Assembly: GCF_003148745.1 (NCBI RefSeq)
Contig: NZ_QGGU01000012.1
Coordinates: 62,001-126,000 of the forward strand
Length of the DNA stretch: 64,000 nt
Source: Pleionea mediterranea
GTDB lineage: Bacteria; Pseudomonadota; Gammaproteobacteria; Enterobacterales; Kangiellaceae
Direction: 5' to 3'
Part shown: piece after piece, positions 9,999 to 20,087 of the stretch
Numbering within the stretch: the stretch's first letter is position 1
Layout: each line of letters opens with the position of its first letter
Made by a program: the position numbers and the translations under genes
The notes under the pieces: model-generated
What the model was told of the DNA's origin: nothing
What the model saw: only the letters and a program-made list of their open reading frames with translations
The model's database searches: none

Positions 9999-10859
9999 CT
10001 AGGCGAGAATGGAGCCTTTCAGTTTTTTAATGGCGTTTTTCTCTAACTGACGAACACGTTCGGCAGAAACATTGTAGTGATCGGCCAGTTCTTGCAATGT
10101 GGATTTATTTTCACTTAACCAGCGTTTTTGCAAGATGTCCTGACTGCGCTCATCCAGTTGTTGCATAGCGTTCACCAGTTTTGCTTCATGGTGACTCTGC
10201 CAGTCATTCTTTTCATAAGTGTCAGCGGGATCAGCGGAGCTGTCTTCTAAAAACTGTGACGGTGAAAAGCTGCTGCTGTCATCGTCATCGCCAGCAGGCG
10301 CATCAAATGCCATATCTCTCGCATTAAGACGGCCTTCCATACGACGCACTTCGGTTTCACTGACACCAAGATCTTTGGCAACCGCCGAAACTTCATCGTT
10401 ATTAAACCAGCCGAGACGTTTTTTAGAGCCACGCAAATTAAAGAACAGTTTGCGCTGTGCTTTTGTGGTGGCGACTTTAACGATGCGCCAGTTACGTAAA
10501 ACAAATTCGTGAATTTCGGCTTTTATCCAATGTACGGCAAAAGATATTAATCGAACGCCGACTTCCGGATCGAATCGCTTAACGGCTTTCATCAGGCCAA
10601 CATTGCCTTCCTGAATTAAATCGGCCTGTTGCAGACCATAGCCGTTGTAGCTGCGAGCAATATGAACGACAAAACGTAAATGAGACAAAATAAGCTGGCG
10701 AACCGCTTCCAGATCATCATTATCACGGAATCGTCGGGCCAGTTCTCTTTCGTCTTCTGCGCTCAATACCGGAACCGCGTTTACCGCGTGAACGTAGGCC
10801 TCAATACTGCCTTGTGGTACTGATAAAGCAAGATTTTGTGTCGAAAGCTGAGTGTTCAT
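9999..10859 (-). CDS. rpoH: RNA polymerase sigma-32 factor RpoH
   Basis: Heat-shock sigma factor. Sigma regions 2 to 4 are complete and the RpoH-specific box QRKLFFNLR is present at residues 135-143, separating it from RpoD and RpoS. Region 4 ends in the usual helix-turn-helix ([18 protein letters not shown]). I start it at ATG 10859 (MNTQLSTQ), which has AGGAG five bases upstream and gives 286 residues (E. coli 284); an upstream start at 10895 would add 12 atypical residues. It is the last gene of the conserved ftsY-ftsE-ftsX-rpoH block but has a 341-base gap before it and a sigma-32-like promoter of its own. Confidence 0.96.
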   Translation of the reverse strand: MNTQLSTQNLALSVPQGSIEAYVHAVNAVPVLSAEDERELARRFRDNDDLEAVRQLILSHLRFVVHIARSYNGYGLQQADLIQEGNVGLMKAVKRFDPEVGVRLISFAVHWIKAEIHEFVLRNWRIVKVATTKAQRKLFFNLRGSKKRLGWFNNDEVSAVAKDLGVSETEVRRMEGRLNARDMAFDAPAGDDDDSSSFSPSQFLEDSSADPADTYEKNDWQSHHEAKLVNAMQQLDERSQDILQKRWLSENKSTLQELADHYNVSAERVRQLEKNAIKKLKGSILA

Positions 10860-11012
10860 AGTTCTCCTAAACCTCTGACATAACTTACATGCCAAGTTGT
10901 TGACCGGTTATATTAGCACCCTTATTTAACGATTGCTAATACTTAACCGCCAATACTATAGAGTGTTTACTGGGGAAAAAGTTTCACCCAATCAATGATA
11001 TGTAAGCACCTG

Positions 11013-11040
11013 ATCTAGGGGTAAAAAATACTTTTTCAAG
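11013..11040 (-). promoter_or_regulatory. Putative sigma-32 promoter upstream of rpoH
   Basis: On the minus strand CTTGAAA (11040-11034) is followed after 12 bases by CCCCTAGAT (11021-11013), a fair match to the RpoH consensus. It points at rpoH, about 155 bases from its ATG, and would make rpoH autoregulatory. Otherwise the ftsX-rpoH gap (10860-11200) holds no gene that I can see. Confidence 0.45.
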
Positions 11041-11200
11041 TGAGTGATCACAAACCGTTACAATTGCAGTTTTATGAGCTAATAAGTACTCACTGTAGAT
11101 TCAATATAACGGTTAATCCTAATAAGAATAATAATTCGTAAAAGGACGCTGACGAGTTATAAAAAATAGTCAAGTTTGCTTTCTGTTAAAGATGATATTT

Positions 11201-12184
11201 TTAGGTGGGCTCAATATCTCGAATATGGCGGCCAACCGACAGCCAGGAACCAAGAAAACCCAGCGACGTTGCTATGGCAATCAGCTGTAAGGCTTCGAGA
11301 AAAGCCAGGCCAGACAGTTGAAACTGGCTGTCGTAGAGGCCTGCCAGATTTCGCACCGGATCCTTAAGCCAGAAGACACTGCTATTCACCAGTATCCAGC
11401 TAAGTGCGCCAGCAAAAATACCGTACCAGAGGCCGCTGTACAGAAATGGACGACGAATAAAAGCATCTGTCGCGCCGACCAGTTTAATGATTTGAATTTC
11501 TTCCCGGCGGTTCTGAATTGCCAGCCGGATGGTATTGCCAACAATGAGTAACACCGCCAGGCCGAGTAACAGTCCAAGTGCCGAAACTGCACGCTCGGCG
11601 ATGGCCATCATACTGTATAGCTTGCGTACCCATTGTAAGTCGAGCTGAGCCAGTTCAACTTCTGGTAAAGCTTCGAGTTCAGCAAGTAACGCTTGAGAAG
11701 CTTGTGGCGAACTGTGAGATTCCGTTGGTGTAATAACCAGTGTATCGGGTAATGGATTGTCTTCAAGATAGGATAACGCATCACCAAAGCCTGACAGCTC
11801 TTTAAACTCTTTCAGCCCGGCTTCACGCGAAATATAACTGACTTCGGCGATTTTTTCGGACTTCTCAAGCTGGCCTTTAAGGCTGATAACCTGTTGTGAC
11901 GAGATATTGCTTTCGATAAATAATGAAATCTGTGTCGCGTTATCCCAGCCACTGGAAACATTTTGGGCATTCTTTAAAAACACATGAAATCCAGCAGGTA
12001 ACGCCAGAGCTATGGCAAGTACCGCAATGGTCATAAAACTGGAAAAAGGTGCGCGAAAAATTTCGTGCAGGCCTTTGCGGCATTCGACGCCGTGCTGCCT
12101 TAAGCCCATTTTAAGGCGCGATAAAAAAGTGCTGCCGGTTGAGACTCTGGCGCCTTTTAATCCTGATGCATCAGGCTGACTCAT
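11201..12184 (-). CDS. ftsX: Cell division protein FtsX
   Basis: Integral membrane partner of FtsE; FtsEX controls septal peptidoglycan hydrolysis through an activator such as EnvC. The protein has a cytosolic N-terminal tail, a first membrane segment (~54-73, FMTIAVLAIALALPAGFHVF), a large periplasmic domain to about residue 200, then three membrane segments, the usual FtsX plan. Length 327. Its ATG overlaps the ftsE stop as ATGA, indicating translational coupling. It is the last gene of ftsYEX proper, with rpoH downstream. Confidence 0.95.
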   Translation of the reverse strand: MSQPDASGLKGARVSTGSTFLSRLKMGLRQHGVECRKGLHEIFRAPFSSFMTIAVLAIALALPAGFHVFLKNAQNVSSGWDNATQISLFIESNISSQQVISLKGQLEKSEKIAEVSYISREAGLKEFKELSGFGDALSYLEDNPLPDTLVITPTESHSSPQASQALLAELEALPEVELAQLDLQWVRKLYSMMAIAERAVSALGLLLGLAVLLIVGNTIRLAIQNRREEIQIIKLVGATDAFIRRPFLYSGLWYGIFAGALSWILVNSSVFWLKDPVRNLAGLYDSQFQLSGLAFLEALQLIAIATSLGFLGSWLSVGRHIRDIEPT

Positions 12185-12861
12185 GACTGGCCTCCTGCCT
12201 GTAGCTCATCGTGGATCATTTGACCGTCTTTTAAAGACATCACCCGGTGTGGCAGTCGGGCAATCAGACCCAAATCATGGGAAGCAATTAGAACGCTGAC
12301 ACCAACCTGATTAAACGATTCAAACAGCGACATGATTTCTGCCGAGAGTTCAGGATCGAGATTACCGGTAGGTTCATCGGCCAATAATAATGGCGGTTTG
12401 TTGACAACGGCACGGGCAATGCCGACCCGTTGCTGCTCACCGCCGGATAACATGATCGGGTAAAGTTTTTCTTTCGAGAGCAATCCAACTTTATCCAGTG
12501 CTGCTCGCACGCGGCGACCTATTTCTTTGTGTGGATAACCGGCAATGATCAATGGCAGTGCAACGTTATCGAATACGGTTCGATCAAACAGCAGGCGGTG
12601 ATCCTGAAATATCATACCGATATTGCGTCGGATAAATGGAATTTTTCGACGACTGGCACGACCGACATTGCGACTGTCGATGATCACCTGACCGGCGGTT
12701 GGCTTTTCCATAACGCAGATAAGTTTCAGTAAGGTACTTTTTCCAGCGCCTGAGTGTCCGGTTAAAAATGACATTTCACCATTGCCAAGATTGAAGCTGA
12801 CATTGCGCAAAGCTTCATGGCCATTGGGGTATCGCTTGGACACTTCGTTAAACTGGATCAT
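12181..12861 (-). CDS. ftsE: Cell division ATP-binding protein FtsE
   Basis: ABC ATPase of the FtsEX complex. Walker [10 protein letters not shown] is at residues 35-43, the signature LSGGEQQR starts at 138 and Walker [12 protein letters not shown] ends at 169. Length 226, matching the family (E. coli 222). Four-base overlap with ftsX downstream; 142 bases separate it from ftsY upstream. The start at ATG 12861 begins with the canonical [14 protein letters not shown]. Confidence 0.96.
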   Translation of the reverse strand: MIQFNEVSKRYPNGHEALRNVSFNLGNGEMSFLTGHSGAGKSTLLKLICVMEKPTAGQVIIDSRNVGRASRRKIPFIRRNIGMIFQDHRLLFDRTVFDNVALPLIIAGYPHKEIGRRVRAALDKVGLLSKEKLYPIMLSGGEQQRVGIARAVVNKPPLLLADEPTGNLDPELSAEIMSLFESFNQVGVSVLIASHDLGLIARLPHRVMSLKDGQMIHDELQAGGQS

Positions 12862-13003
12862 CTGTTTTTATAACCGTTGAATGATTAAGCCTGATTATTC
12901 CTGGTTTCAAGTATTAAATGCCTTGATATGTCTTTAACACAGTAACTGTTTTTAATACCGTATCTATCTTTAATCTGTAGCGGTGCTGAGTAAAACATCG
13001 CTG

Positions 13004-14239
13004 CTATTGATCAAATAATGCGTCAATAAATTCATTTGCATCGAATGGACGTAAATCTTCCAGCGACTCACCCACACCAATAAACCGGATTGCAATGTTC
13101 ATCTTTTTAGCTAAGGCAAAGACTACACCACCTTTGGCGGTACCGTCGAGTTTGGTCAGGGTGATACCGGATAAGCCCACTGCTTTATGAAATTGTTCTG
13201 CCTGATTCAGTGCATTCTGTCCAGTGCCGGCATCAACCACTAACATGACTTCGTGCGGTGCGCTACCATCCAGCTTCGCCATAACCCGTTTCACTTTAGT
13301 CAGCTCTTCCATCAGATTGTCTTTGGTGTGAAGCCGGCCAGCGGTATCGGCGATCAGCACATCAACGGATTTTGACTGGGCCGATTGCAGAGCGTCGTAA
13401 ATAACCGACGCCGAGTCGGCACCTTCATGTTGTGCCACCACCGGAATACTATTGCGTTGCCCCCAAACTTGCAGTTGCTCAACGGCAGCCGCACGAAACG
13501 TATCGCCCGCGGCCAGCATTACAGAAAGACCCTGTTCTTTCAGTTGTTTGGCAAGTTTACCAATGGTGGTGGTTTTACCAACGCCATTAACGCCCACCAT
13601 TAAAATTACAAAAGGCTGGTGGGTGCTGGTGTCGATGGTGAGCGGCTGTGCCACTGGCTCTACCATTTCTGCTAGCAATTCTCGCAGCCGTGCCATTAAT
13701 GCATCGGGATCTTTTAATTGCTTACGGGCAGAGCGTTCGGTTAAATCTTTAATGATCACTGCGGTGGCGTCATAGCCCACATCCGCCATCAATAACTGGG
13801 TTTCAATGTCTTCGAGTAAATCATCATCGATGACCTTTTTACCCAGTACCAGACTGCCGAGTCCGTCAGAAAAATTTGATCGTGTTTTACTTAAACTGGA
13901 TTTTAGCCGTGAGAAAAAGCCGGGCTTATTCTGTGTTTCAGGTTGCATTTGCGCTGCATCTGGATCATCGGTGATAACACCCGGTTCGGCAGTGGCTGGC
14001 TGTTCGGTTAATTCGTCAGAAGATAAATCATCAGCCTGGGTATCATGAAGGCTTGTTTCATTGGCTTGTTTGATTTCTGTTGTATCTACTGCCTGATCCG
14101 TTTCGCTGTGGCTTGACGGTTCAACAGAGTCATCGGGGCTATCGTTAGCAGGCTGATTTTCTGGCTTACGATCTTTTTTAAACCAGCCAAACAGGCCGCC
14201 GGATTTTTTCTTTGTGTTAGAATGCTCGTTTTCTGACAT
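13004..14239 (-). CDS. ftsY: Signal recognition particle receptor FtsY
   Basis: Membrane-associated GTPase that receives SRP-ribosome complexes at the translocon. A strongly acidic, low-complexity N-terminal A domain (residues ~1-105, Asp/Glu/Gln-rich) precedes the NG domain. Motifs: GVNGVGKTT (216-224), DTAGR (298-302) and TKLD (362-365). Length 411, in the usual range for forms with a long A domain. It heads the ftsYEX block and is divergent from rsmD, as in E. coli. Confidence 0.97.
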   Translation of the reverse strand: MSENEHSNTKKKSGGLFGWFKKDRKPENQPANDSPDDSVEPSSHSETDQAVDTTEIKQANETSLHDTQADDLSSDELTEQPATAEPGVITDDPDAAQMQPETQNKPGFFSRLKSSLSKTRSNFSDGLGSLVLGKKVIDDDLLEDIETQLLMADVGYDATAVIIKDLTERSARKQLKDPDALMARLRELLAEMVEPVAQPLTIDTSTHQPFVILMVGVNGVGKTTTIGKLAKQLKEQGLSVMLAAGDTFRAAAVEQLQVWGQRNSIPVVAQHEGADSASVIYDALQSAQSKSVDVLIADTAGRLHTKDNLMEELTKVKRVMAKLDGSAPHEVMLVVDAGTGQNALNQAEQFHKAVGLSGITLTKLDGTAKGGVVFALAKKMNIAIRFIGVGESLEDLRPFDANEFIDALFDQ

Positions 14240-14391
14240 AACTGTATTGTATCGTTAATAAATCGGTGAAAGCTTACCCATGAAAACCGATGATAGGTTT
14301 ATCATGGCTTAACTGTTGAGGCCGTTACCGAGGTTGACAATTGGGCGATATCCTACCATTTCCCGTTAAAAAGCCATAGCGAGTTCGTCGT

Positions 14392-14991
14392 ATGATCCAT
14401 CAAACCAAACGTAAACCCAGTCGCGGTTCAAAAACCGGCCACGTTCGAATTATTGGTGGTCGCTGGAAAGGGCGTCGATTAAAGTTTACTGAAGTGGCCG
14501 GTTTACGGCCCACTCTTGATCGGGTGCGCGAAACACTTTTTAACTGGTTGATGTACGACATTAATGAATCACGCTGTCTGGATCTGTTTGCGGGCAGTGC
14601 TGCGCTTGGCATTGAAGCCTTGTCACGGGGCGCCAGTGAAGTGGTATTTGTTGAAAAGAATAAAAAAGCAGCGGATCACATTCACGCCAATCTTAGAGAG
14701 TTACAGTTCTCCAATTACAAGGTGTTTAATACCAGTGCGGAAGTGGTGTTTAAAAAGAATGAAAACCCTTACGACATCATTTTTGTTGATCCACCGTTTT
14801 TTCAATCCTATCTTACGTCGACGCTTAAATCGCTCAATCAGCCAACTTTCGTAAAGCCGGGTAGTCTGGTTTATGTAGAACACGAGCGCCATTCCGATGA
14901 CATAGAGTTTCCTGAAAACTGGCAAGTCGTAAAACAAAAACAGGTGGGCGGACTGGTGTTTTATCTGTTTCGGGTTGAAGCGTCCAGTTAA
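14392..14991 (+). CDS. rsmD: 16S rRNA (guanine(966)-N2)-methyltransferase RsmD
   Basis: Methylates G966 of 16S rRNA with SAM. The SAM-binding motif LDLFAGSAALGIE (63-75; the more usual form is AGSGALG) and the catalytic DPPF (133-136) are both visible. The basic N-terminus (HQTKRKPSRGSKTGHVRIIGG) continues into the family motif IIGGRWKGRRL. Length 199 (E. coli 198). The divergent rsmD/ftsY pairing is widely conserved in gammaproteobacteria and supports the call. Confidence 0.95.
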   Translation: MIHQTKRKPSRGSKTGHVRIIGGRWKGRRLKFTEVAGLRPTLDRVRETLFNWLMYDINESRCLDLFAGSAALGIEALSRGASEVVFVEKNKKAADHIHANLRELQFSNYKVFNTSAEVVFKKNENPYDIIFVDPPFFQSYLTSTLKSLNQPTFVKPGSLVYVEHERHSDDIEFPENWQVVKQKQVGGLVFYLFRVEASS

Positions 14992-15087
14992 CCCAATTGC
15001 TATTGCTGCGGCACACTGAGTACAGATGTTAGTGTGACAAAATTAATGATCAATCACCGTTAATTATTTTTTATTAAAGAGATTATT

Positions 15088-16953
15088 ATGTTTCGTTTTT
15101 TTGAAAAGCTAACCAATGCTTTTCCGGATGACCAGCCAGAACAGCCACCAAAAGGGTTGTGGGCATTTTGTCGATACTACACCCGTGGCATGGAATGGCC
15201 GCTTATTATTATGTCGATCACCACGGCGTTAATTGCCGTACTGGAAGTCTCCTTGTTTGGCTTTGTCGGCACCCTGGTCGATAAAATGGAAGGCTCAACA
15301 CCGGATCAGTTTATTGCCGAAAACAGTGCAATGTTGCTCTGGATGGGCGGACTTCTGGTGATTGTGTTGCCTTTACTGGCTATGTTGCACTCATTAATTG
15401 TTCATCAGTCATTGCTGGGTAATTATCCCATGCGCATTCGCTGGTTGGCGCATAAATATTTACTCGGCCAGAGTATCAGCTTTTTTCAAAATGATTACGC
15501 CGGTCGGGTCGCGACCAAAGTGATGCAAACCGCCTTATCCGTGCGTGAAACCGTGATGAAGTTGCTCGATGTATTAATGTATATCACGGTGTATTTCACC
15601 AGTGCCCTGATTTTAGTCGCGCAGGCAGACTATCGTTTAACTCTGGTTATTCTGGTGTGGTTTATTATTTATGTTTGCGCACAAATTTATTTTATTCCGC
15701 GGCTAAAACAACTGTCAGCAAAGCAGGCCGATGCCCGTTCAACCATGACGGGTCGGGTGGTCGACAGTTACAGCAATATTTCCACAGTAAAATTATTTGC
15801 ACACACGCAACATGAAGCAAATTACGCCCGTAACAGTATGAAAAGTTTTCTTGATACTGTGTACCGGCAAATGCGTATGGTGACATTACTGGGAATTGTT
15901 GTTCAGAGTATGAATTACCTGCTGGTGTTTGCCATTGCAGGAATGTCTATATGGTTGTGGTCTTCGAGTTTAATTACCATAGGCGCAATTACGGTGGCGA
16001 TCCCAATCGCACTGCGTATGAATGGCATGTCGCAATGGATTATGTGGGAGGTCAGTAGCCTGTTTGAAAATCTGGGAACCGCAACCGATGGTATGAATAC
16101 CTTGGCGAAACCTCAAACCGTTACCGACGATTCTGCTGCAGTGGACATAGACGTTAACAAAGGTGCCATCGAGTTTGACAAAATTACTTTTCATTACGGT
16201 AAAGGCAGCGGTGTTATTGAAGATTTGTCTTTGTCGATTAAGCCAGGTGAAAAGATTGGTCTGGTGGGTCGAAGCGGTGCCGGTAAGTCGACTCTGGTTA
16301 ATCTGTTGTTGCGGTTTTACGATGTGGAAAGCGGCGCAGTAAAGGTGGATGGGCAAAATATTGCTGAGGTGCAGCAGGAATCGCTTCGGGCGCAAATAGG
16401 TATGGTGACGCAGGATACCTCGTTACTGCATCGTTCGGTGCGAGATAATATTCTCTACGGCAATCCAAATGCCAGTGAGCAGCAGTTAATGGACGCCATA
16501 AAGCAGGCGGAAGCCGATACCTTTATTAATGACTTGCAAGATCCGGAAGGACGAACCGGTCTCGACGCGCAGGTCGGAGAGCGCGGTGTTAAGTTATCCG
16601 GTGGTCAGCGTCAGCGTATTGCCATTGCCCGCGTTCTGTTAAAAGACGCGCCAATTTTAGTATTAGATGAAGCAACTTCGGCACTGGATTCGGAAGTTGA
16701 GGCGGCAATTCAGCAGAGTCTGTATCGCCTGATGGAAGGTAAAACGGTGATTGCCATTGCCCACCGACTGTCGACCATTGCCGCCATGGATCGACTCATT
16801 GTACTGGATGAAGGACGCATTATTGAGCAGGGAACACATCAGGAGCTGGTGGATAACAATGGTATTTATGCGCAATTATGGGCCCATCAAACCGGTGGTT
16901 TTCTGGGGCTTGATACCGATGAAAATGAAGAAGTAGCAATCAATATGCCATAA
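15088..16953 (+). CDS. ABC exporter, fused permease-ATPase
   Basis: Half-size ABC exporter that should act as a homodimer in the inner membrane. The N-terminal domain carries about six membrane segments (first at ~38-60 and last near 290). The C-terminal ATPase has Walker A GRSGAGKS (394-401), signature LSGGQRQRIAIAR and Walker B ILVLDEATSALDSE, followed by the H-loop AIAHRLSTI. Length 621. It resembles MsbA/lipid- and multidrug-type exporters, but no neighbour points to a substrate, so I leave the cargo open. It stands alone between rsmD and the cupredoxin operon; the ATG has AAAGAGA just upstream. Confidence 0.85.
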   Translation: MFRFFEKLTNAFPDDQPEQPPKGLWAFCRYYTRGMEWPLIIMSITTALIAVLEVSLFGFVGTLVDKMEGSTPDQFIAENSAMLLWMGGLLVIVLPLLAMLHSLIVHQSLLGNYPMRIRWLAHKYLLGQSISFFQNDYAGRVATKVMQTALSVRETVMKLLDVLMYITVYFTSALILVAQADYRLTLVILVWFIIYVCAQIYFIPRLKQLSAKQADARSTMTGRVVDSYSNISTVKLFAHTQHEANYARNSMKSFLDTVYRQMRMVTLLGIVVQSMNYLLVFAIAGMSIWLWSSSLITIGAITVAIPIALRMNGMSQWIMWEVSSLFENLGTATDGMNTLAKPQTVTDDSAAVDIDVNKGAIEFDKITFHYGKGSGVIEDLSLSIKPGEKIGLVGRSGAGKSTLVNLLLRFYDVESGAVKVDGQNIAEVQQESLRAQIGMVTQDTSLLHRSVRDNILYGNPNASEQQLMDAIKQAEADTFINDLQDPEGRTGLDAQVGERGVKLSGGQRQRIAIARVLLKDAPILVLDEATSALDSEVEAAIQQSLYRLMEGKTVIAIAHRLSTIAAMDRLIVLDEGRIIEQGTHQELVDNNGIYAQLWAHQTGGFLGLDTDENEEVAINMP

Positions 16954-17119
16954 AGGGATAAACATCGACAGCCTGCAATAACTCATCTTTGAATAAATGC
17001 CCGCTTGTTGCCATACTGTTTATGCAAGGCGGTAGTAAGCATGAGTCGACTCAAGTGTCATGGTATCAGAGTTGATGTTTTCTCTAGTGAAATAAAAAGA
17101 AAAGAATGGCGACAAGTAT

Positions 17120-17800
17120 ATGCATCCTTTTAAGAAGCTATCCAACAGGTTCGCGTCGACCTTTTTGGCCATAGCTTGGTTGTTGAATAGTATAAACGCT
17201 GAAGCCATTGAATTGGCGGTGCAGGATCAACATGGTGATCCCTTGCCATATACAGTGATTGAACTGCATGTTGAAGGCGCAGAACCGGCATCTAATTTGT
17301 CTGTTGCAATAATGGATCAGGTGGATAAATCATTTTCACCAGAAATACTGGTGATCCAGCAAGGTCAGTATGTTAACTTCCCCAACAGTGACAATATCCG
17401 ACATCATGTTTATTCTTTTTCGCAGGCCAAAACATTTGAATTAAAACTCTATTCAGGCCAGCCGAAGCAACCGGTTAAATTTAATAACGATGGCATTGCT
17501 GTACTAGGCTGTAATATTCATGACTCTATGGTCGGCTATGTCTATATTGCCAGCAGTCCTTATTATGTTGTGACCGATACACAGGGGCGTGCAAAGATCA
17601 ATTTACCAAAAGGTGTAAAAAGCATTACTGCCTGGCATGCTTTACATCGAACAGGTCCTGAATCACGAATGACACTAAATCATAAAAGTATCGCCAGTAG
17701 TGATGACAAACCATTTCCAATCACACTGGTGACAACAAAGCCTGCTCCAAGAAATACCTTCCAGTCGAAGTTTAAAAATGACACTAAAAACAAGCCTTAA
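17120..17800 (+). CDS. Periplasmic cupredoxin-like protein
   Basis: Exported protein with a signal peptide (~1-28) and a plastocyanin/cupredoxin-like domain. Type-1 copper ligands are recognisable: His in the IRHHVYSF stretch (95/96) and the C-terminal loop GCNIHDSMVGYVYI giving Cys131, His134 and Met137. Proteins of this kind are often annotated 'methylamine utilization protein' without evidence for that role. It overlaps the GGDEF/EAL gene downstream by 23 bases and starts a four-gene unit with that gene, a DUF3034 gene and a haemoglobin-like lipoprotein. This suggests a redox or copper input to cyclic-di-GMP signalling, which is inference from context. The C-terminal tail (~180-226) is basic and probably disordered. 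Confidence 0.8.
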   Translation: MHPFKKLSNRFASTFLAIAWLLNSINAEAIELAVQDQHGDPLPYTVIELHVEGAEPASNLSVAIMDQVDKSFSPEILVIQQGQYVNFPNSDNIRHHVYSFSQAKTFELKLYSGQPKQPVKFNNDGIAVLGCNIHDSMVGYVYIASSPYYVVTDTQGRAKINLPKGVKSITAWHALHRTGPESRMTLNHKSIASSDDKPFPITLVTTKPAPRNTFQSKFKNDTKNKP

Positions 17801-20087
17801 AAATCAGGTTGTACTGGTTTGTATTAGTCTGGTTATATTAACCAGCTTAACACTGTTTGTTATTTTCTGGTGGACAGCAACCGATTTTCATCAAAAACAG
17901 ATTAACAAGCAAATAGACAGTGCAGAAACCGTACTGGTTGAATATTTAAATGCCAAAGAACAGTTGTTGATTACGGCCGCAAAAGTATTAACGGCGGATT
18001 TTGGATTTAAGCAGGCCATAGCAACCGGTGATTCGGAAACCATTGGAAGTGTACTGAACAATCATGGCTCTCGAATTAATGCCGATCTGATGATATTAAC
18101 CGATCGTGATGGTGAGTTAATTTCCAGCAGTGATAAGCGGTTATTATCAACACTAAAAGCGCAAAACAGTTTGAATAGGCTTGAATTAAGTTCAATTGAG
18201 TCACAGTTTATTTTAATTGATAACACTCTTTATCAAGTGATTACATTACCAATTAAAGCACCGCGAACCATTGCATACAGTATTATTGGGTTTGAAATAA
18301 ATGACGCAGTGATTAGTGAATTAAAAAAACTGACTTCATTAGAAATTACATTTTTTGGTCAATCGAATAACATCATCATCAGTACCAATAAAAATATCAG
18401 TAATGGAGAGATAACAGAAGCATTTGATAAAAAGACATCGGGGGTTTTATGGTGGCAACGACCAATGTTCAGCAATCGAAAACTTTCTCTGAACCAGGCC
18501 GATGGCAATGTAAACGTTTTAATATCAGCCAGCTTGTTATCCGCTTATAGCGAATTTGATCGTTTAATTTTAACTATTTTTGTTCTTTCGTTACTGATAC
18601 TGCTTCTGGCGATAACGACCAGTGGTTATGTGGCTAAAAATATTACGCACCCATTATATCATTTGGTGAAAATGGCCCAGGCGTTTGCTGGCGGAAATTA
18701 TTATCGCCAAAAACCTCCGAGACGATCCAGTACGGAGGTTGACAGGCTCTATGAAAGTTTCAGTGAAATGGGTAAAGAGGTTCAGTTACGTGAAGCAGAA
18801 GTTTTATATCAGGCTCGCCATGACTTAACCACCGGTTTATACAATCGACATACTCTATTGGAAATTTTGTCAGAAAACCTGGTCAGCGAACGAGAGTATG
18901 TTTTTATGGCCATCAATATTCGCGGATTCAGACGGATTAATGACGCGTTAGGCCCAGATATTGGTGACCAATGTTTACATGCCGTAGCGAATCGTTTGCA
19001 AGATTATAAACAAAGCAGTTTTTCAATACACGGTCGGCTTGGTGGCGATGAGTTTATGGCGGTTTATTCTGTTGAAGAAAGACAAAATAGTAAAACGATT
19101 GTTCGAAATGTGCAGGACTTATTAGCAGAACCCATCATAGTTAAAGATTTGCAACTGAATTTAAATTATAGGATTGGCGTGTGCCTATATCCTGAACATG
19201 GACAGGAGTCTAAACAACTATTTCGACGCACAACGATTGCGCTGGATGCGGCAAGTAAAGAACAGCAGTCGGTAAGAATGTATCAGGCTGGTGAAGATGA
19301 AGAGCATTTGAAACGACTGGCAATAATAGATGAGTTGAAGCAGGCTTTAAAAAACGACGATGGTCAGTTGTACATTAACTATCAACCAAAATTAAACTTG
19401 GAAAAAAATACCGTTGATAAAGTCGAATCGCTGATTCGATGGAAAAAGCTGGATGGAAGTTTTGTATCGCCTGAATTATTTATTGGTCTTGCGGAAAAAT
19501 CAGGATTAATTATTGAATTGACCCACTGGGTTGTTAAGCAAGTTTTGATGCAACTTCAAAACTGGCGCAATGATGGATTAATGATGACCGCTGCCATTAA
19601 TGTTTCCGCACAAGACTTAAGCCATTCAGAATTTTTGAGTTTCTTATTGAATCAACTCGATCAATTCGATGTTAATCCTGATCAAATAACGCTTGAGTTA
19701 ACGGAACGTGACATTATGATCAATGAAGATTTAGTGATAGAGCGATTAACACAATTGAAGAAAATTGGTATTACCATTTCAGTGGATGATTATGGTATTG
19801 GTCAGTCGTCTTTAGGAAAGTTAAAACAGCTTCCTGTAGATGAATTAAAAATAGATAAGAGTTTTATACTAAAATTATCAGAATCTGATAAAGATCAAAA
19901 AATTGTAAGCTCAACAATTGAGTTAGGCCATAAGCTTGGCTTATCTGTTGTTGCTGAAGGAGTTGAGACAGAGAGCTCATTACAGTTATTACAAACCATG
20001 AAATGCAATCACGCTCAAGGTTATTATTTAAGTCGCCCGGTATCATCTAATGAATTTGTCGAATGGTTGCAACAAAGAGATGCTTAA
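17778..20087 (+). CDS. Membrane GGDEF-EAL cyclic-di-GMP signalling protein
   Basis: Two membrane segments (about 10-33 and 262-285) flank a periplasmic sensor region of ~225 residues of no obvious family. A HAMP-like linker, GGDEF domain and EAL domain follow. The GGDEF motif itself is intact (422-426) and lacks an RxxD inhibitory site five residues upstream, so cyclase activity is possible. The EAL signature is changed to ESL (550-552), while ELTE, DDYG and VAEGVET downstream are retained, so phosphodiesterase activity is uncertain. Length 769. It overlaps the cupredoxin gene upstream by 23 bases and the next gene by 8 (ATGCTTAA), implying tight coupling. Confidence 0.9.
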   Translation: MTLKTSLKNQVVLVCISLVILTSLTLFVIFWWTATDFHQKQINKQIDSAETVLVEYLNAKEQLLITAAKVLTADFGFKQAIATGDSETIGSVLNNHGSRINADLMILTDRDGELISSSDKRLLSTLKAQNSLNRLELSSIESQFILIDNTLYQVITLPIKAPRTIAYSIIGFEINDAVISELKKLTSLEITFFGQSNNIIISTNKNISNGEITEAFDKKTSGVLWWQRPMFSNRKLSLNQADGNVNVLISASLLSAYSEFDRLILTIFVLSLLILLLAITTSGYVAKNITHPLYHLVKMAQAFAGGNYYRQKPPRRSSTEVDRLYESFSEMGKEVQLREAEVLYQARHDLTTGLYNRHTLLEILSENLVSEREYVFMAINIRGFRRINDALGPDIGDQCLHAVANRLQDYKQSSFSIHGRLGGDEFMAVYSVEERQNSKTIVRNVQDLLAEPIIVKDLQLNLNYRIGVCLYPEHGQESKQLFRRTTIALDAASKEQQSVRMYQAGEDEEHLKRLAIIDELKQALKNDDGQLYINYQPKLNLEKNTVDKVESLIRWKKLDGSFVSPELFIGLAEKSGLIIELTHWVVKQVLMQLQNWRNDGLMMTAAINVSAQDLSHSEFLSFLLNQLDQFDVNPDQITLELTERDIMINEDLVIERLTQLKKIGITISVDDYGIGQSSLGKLKQLPVDELKIDKSFILKLSESDKDQKIVSSTIELGHKLGLSVVAEGVETESSLQLLQTMKCNHAQGYYLSRPVSSNEFVEWLQQRDA

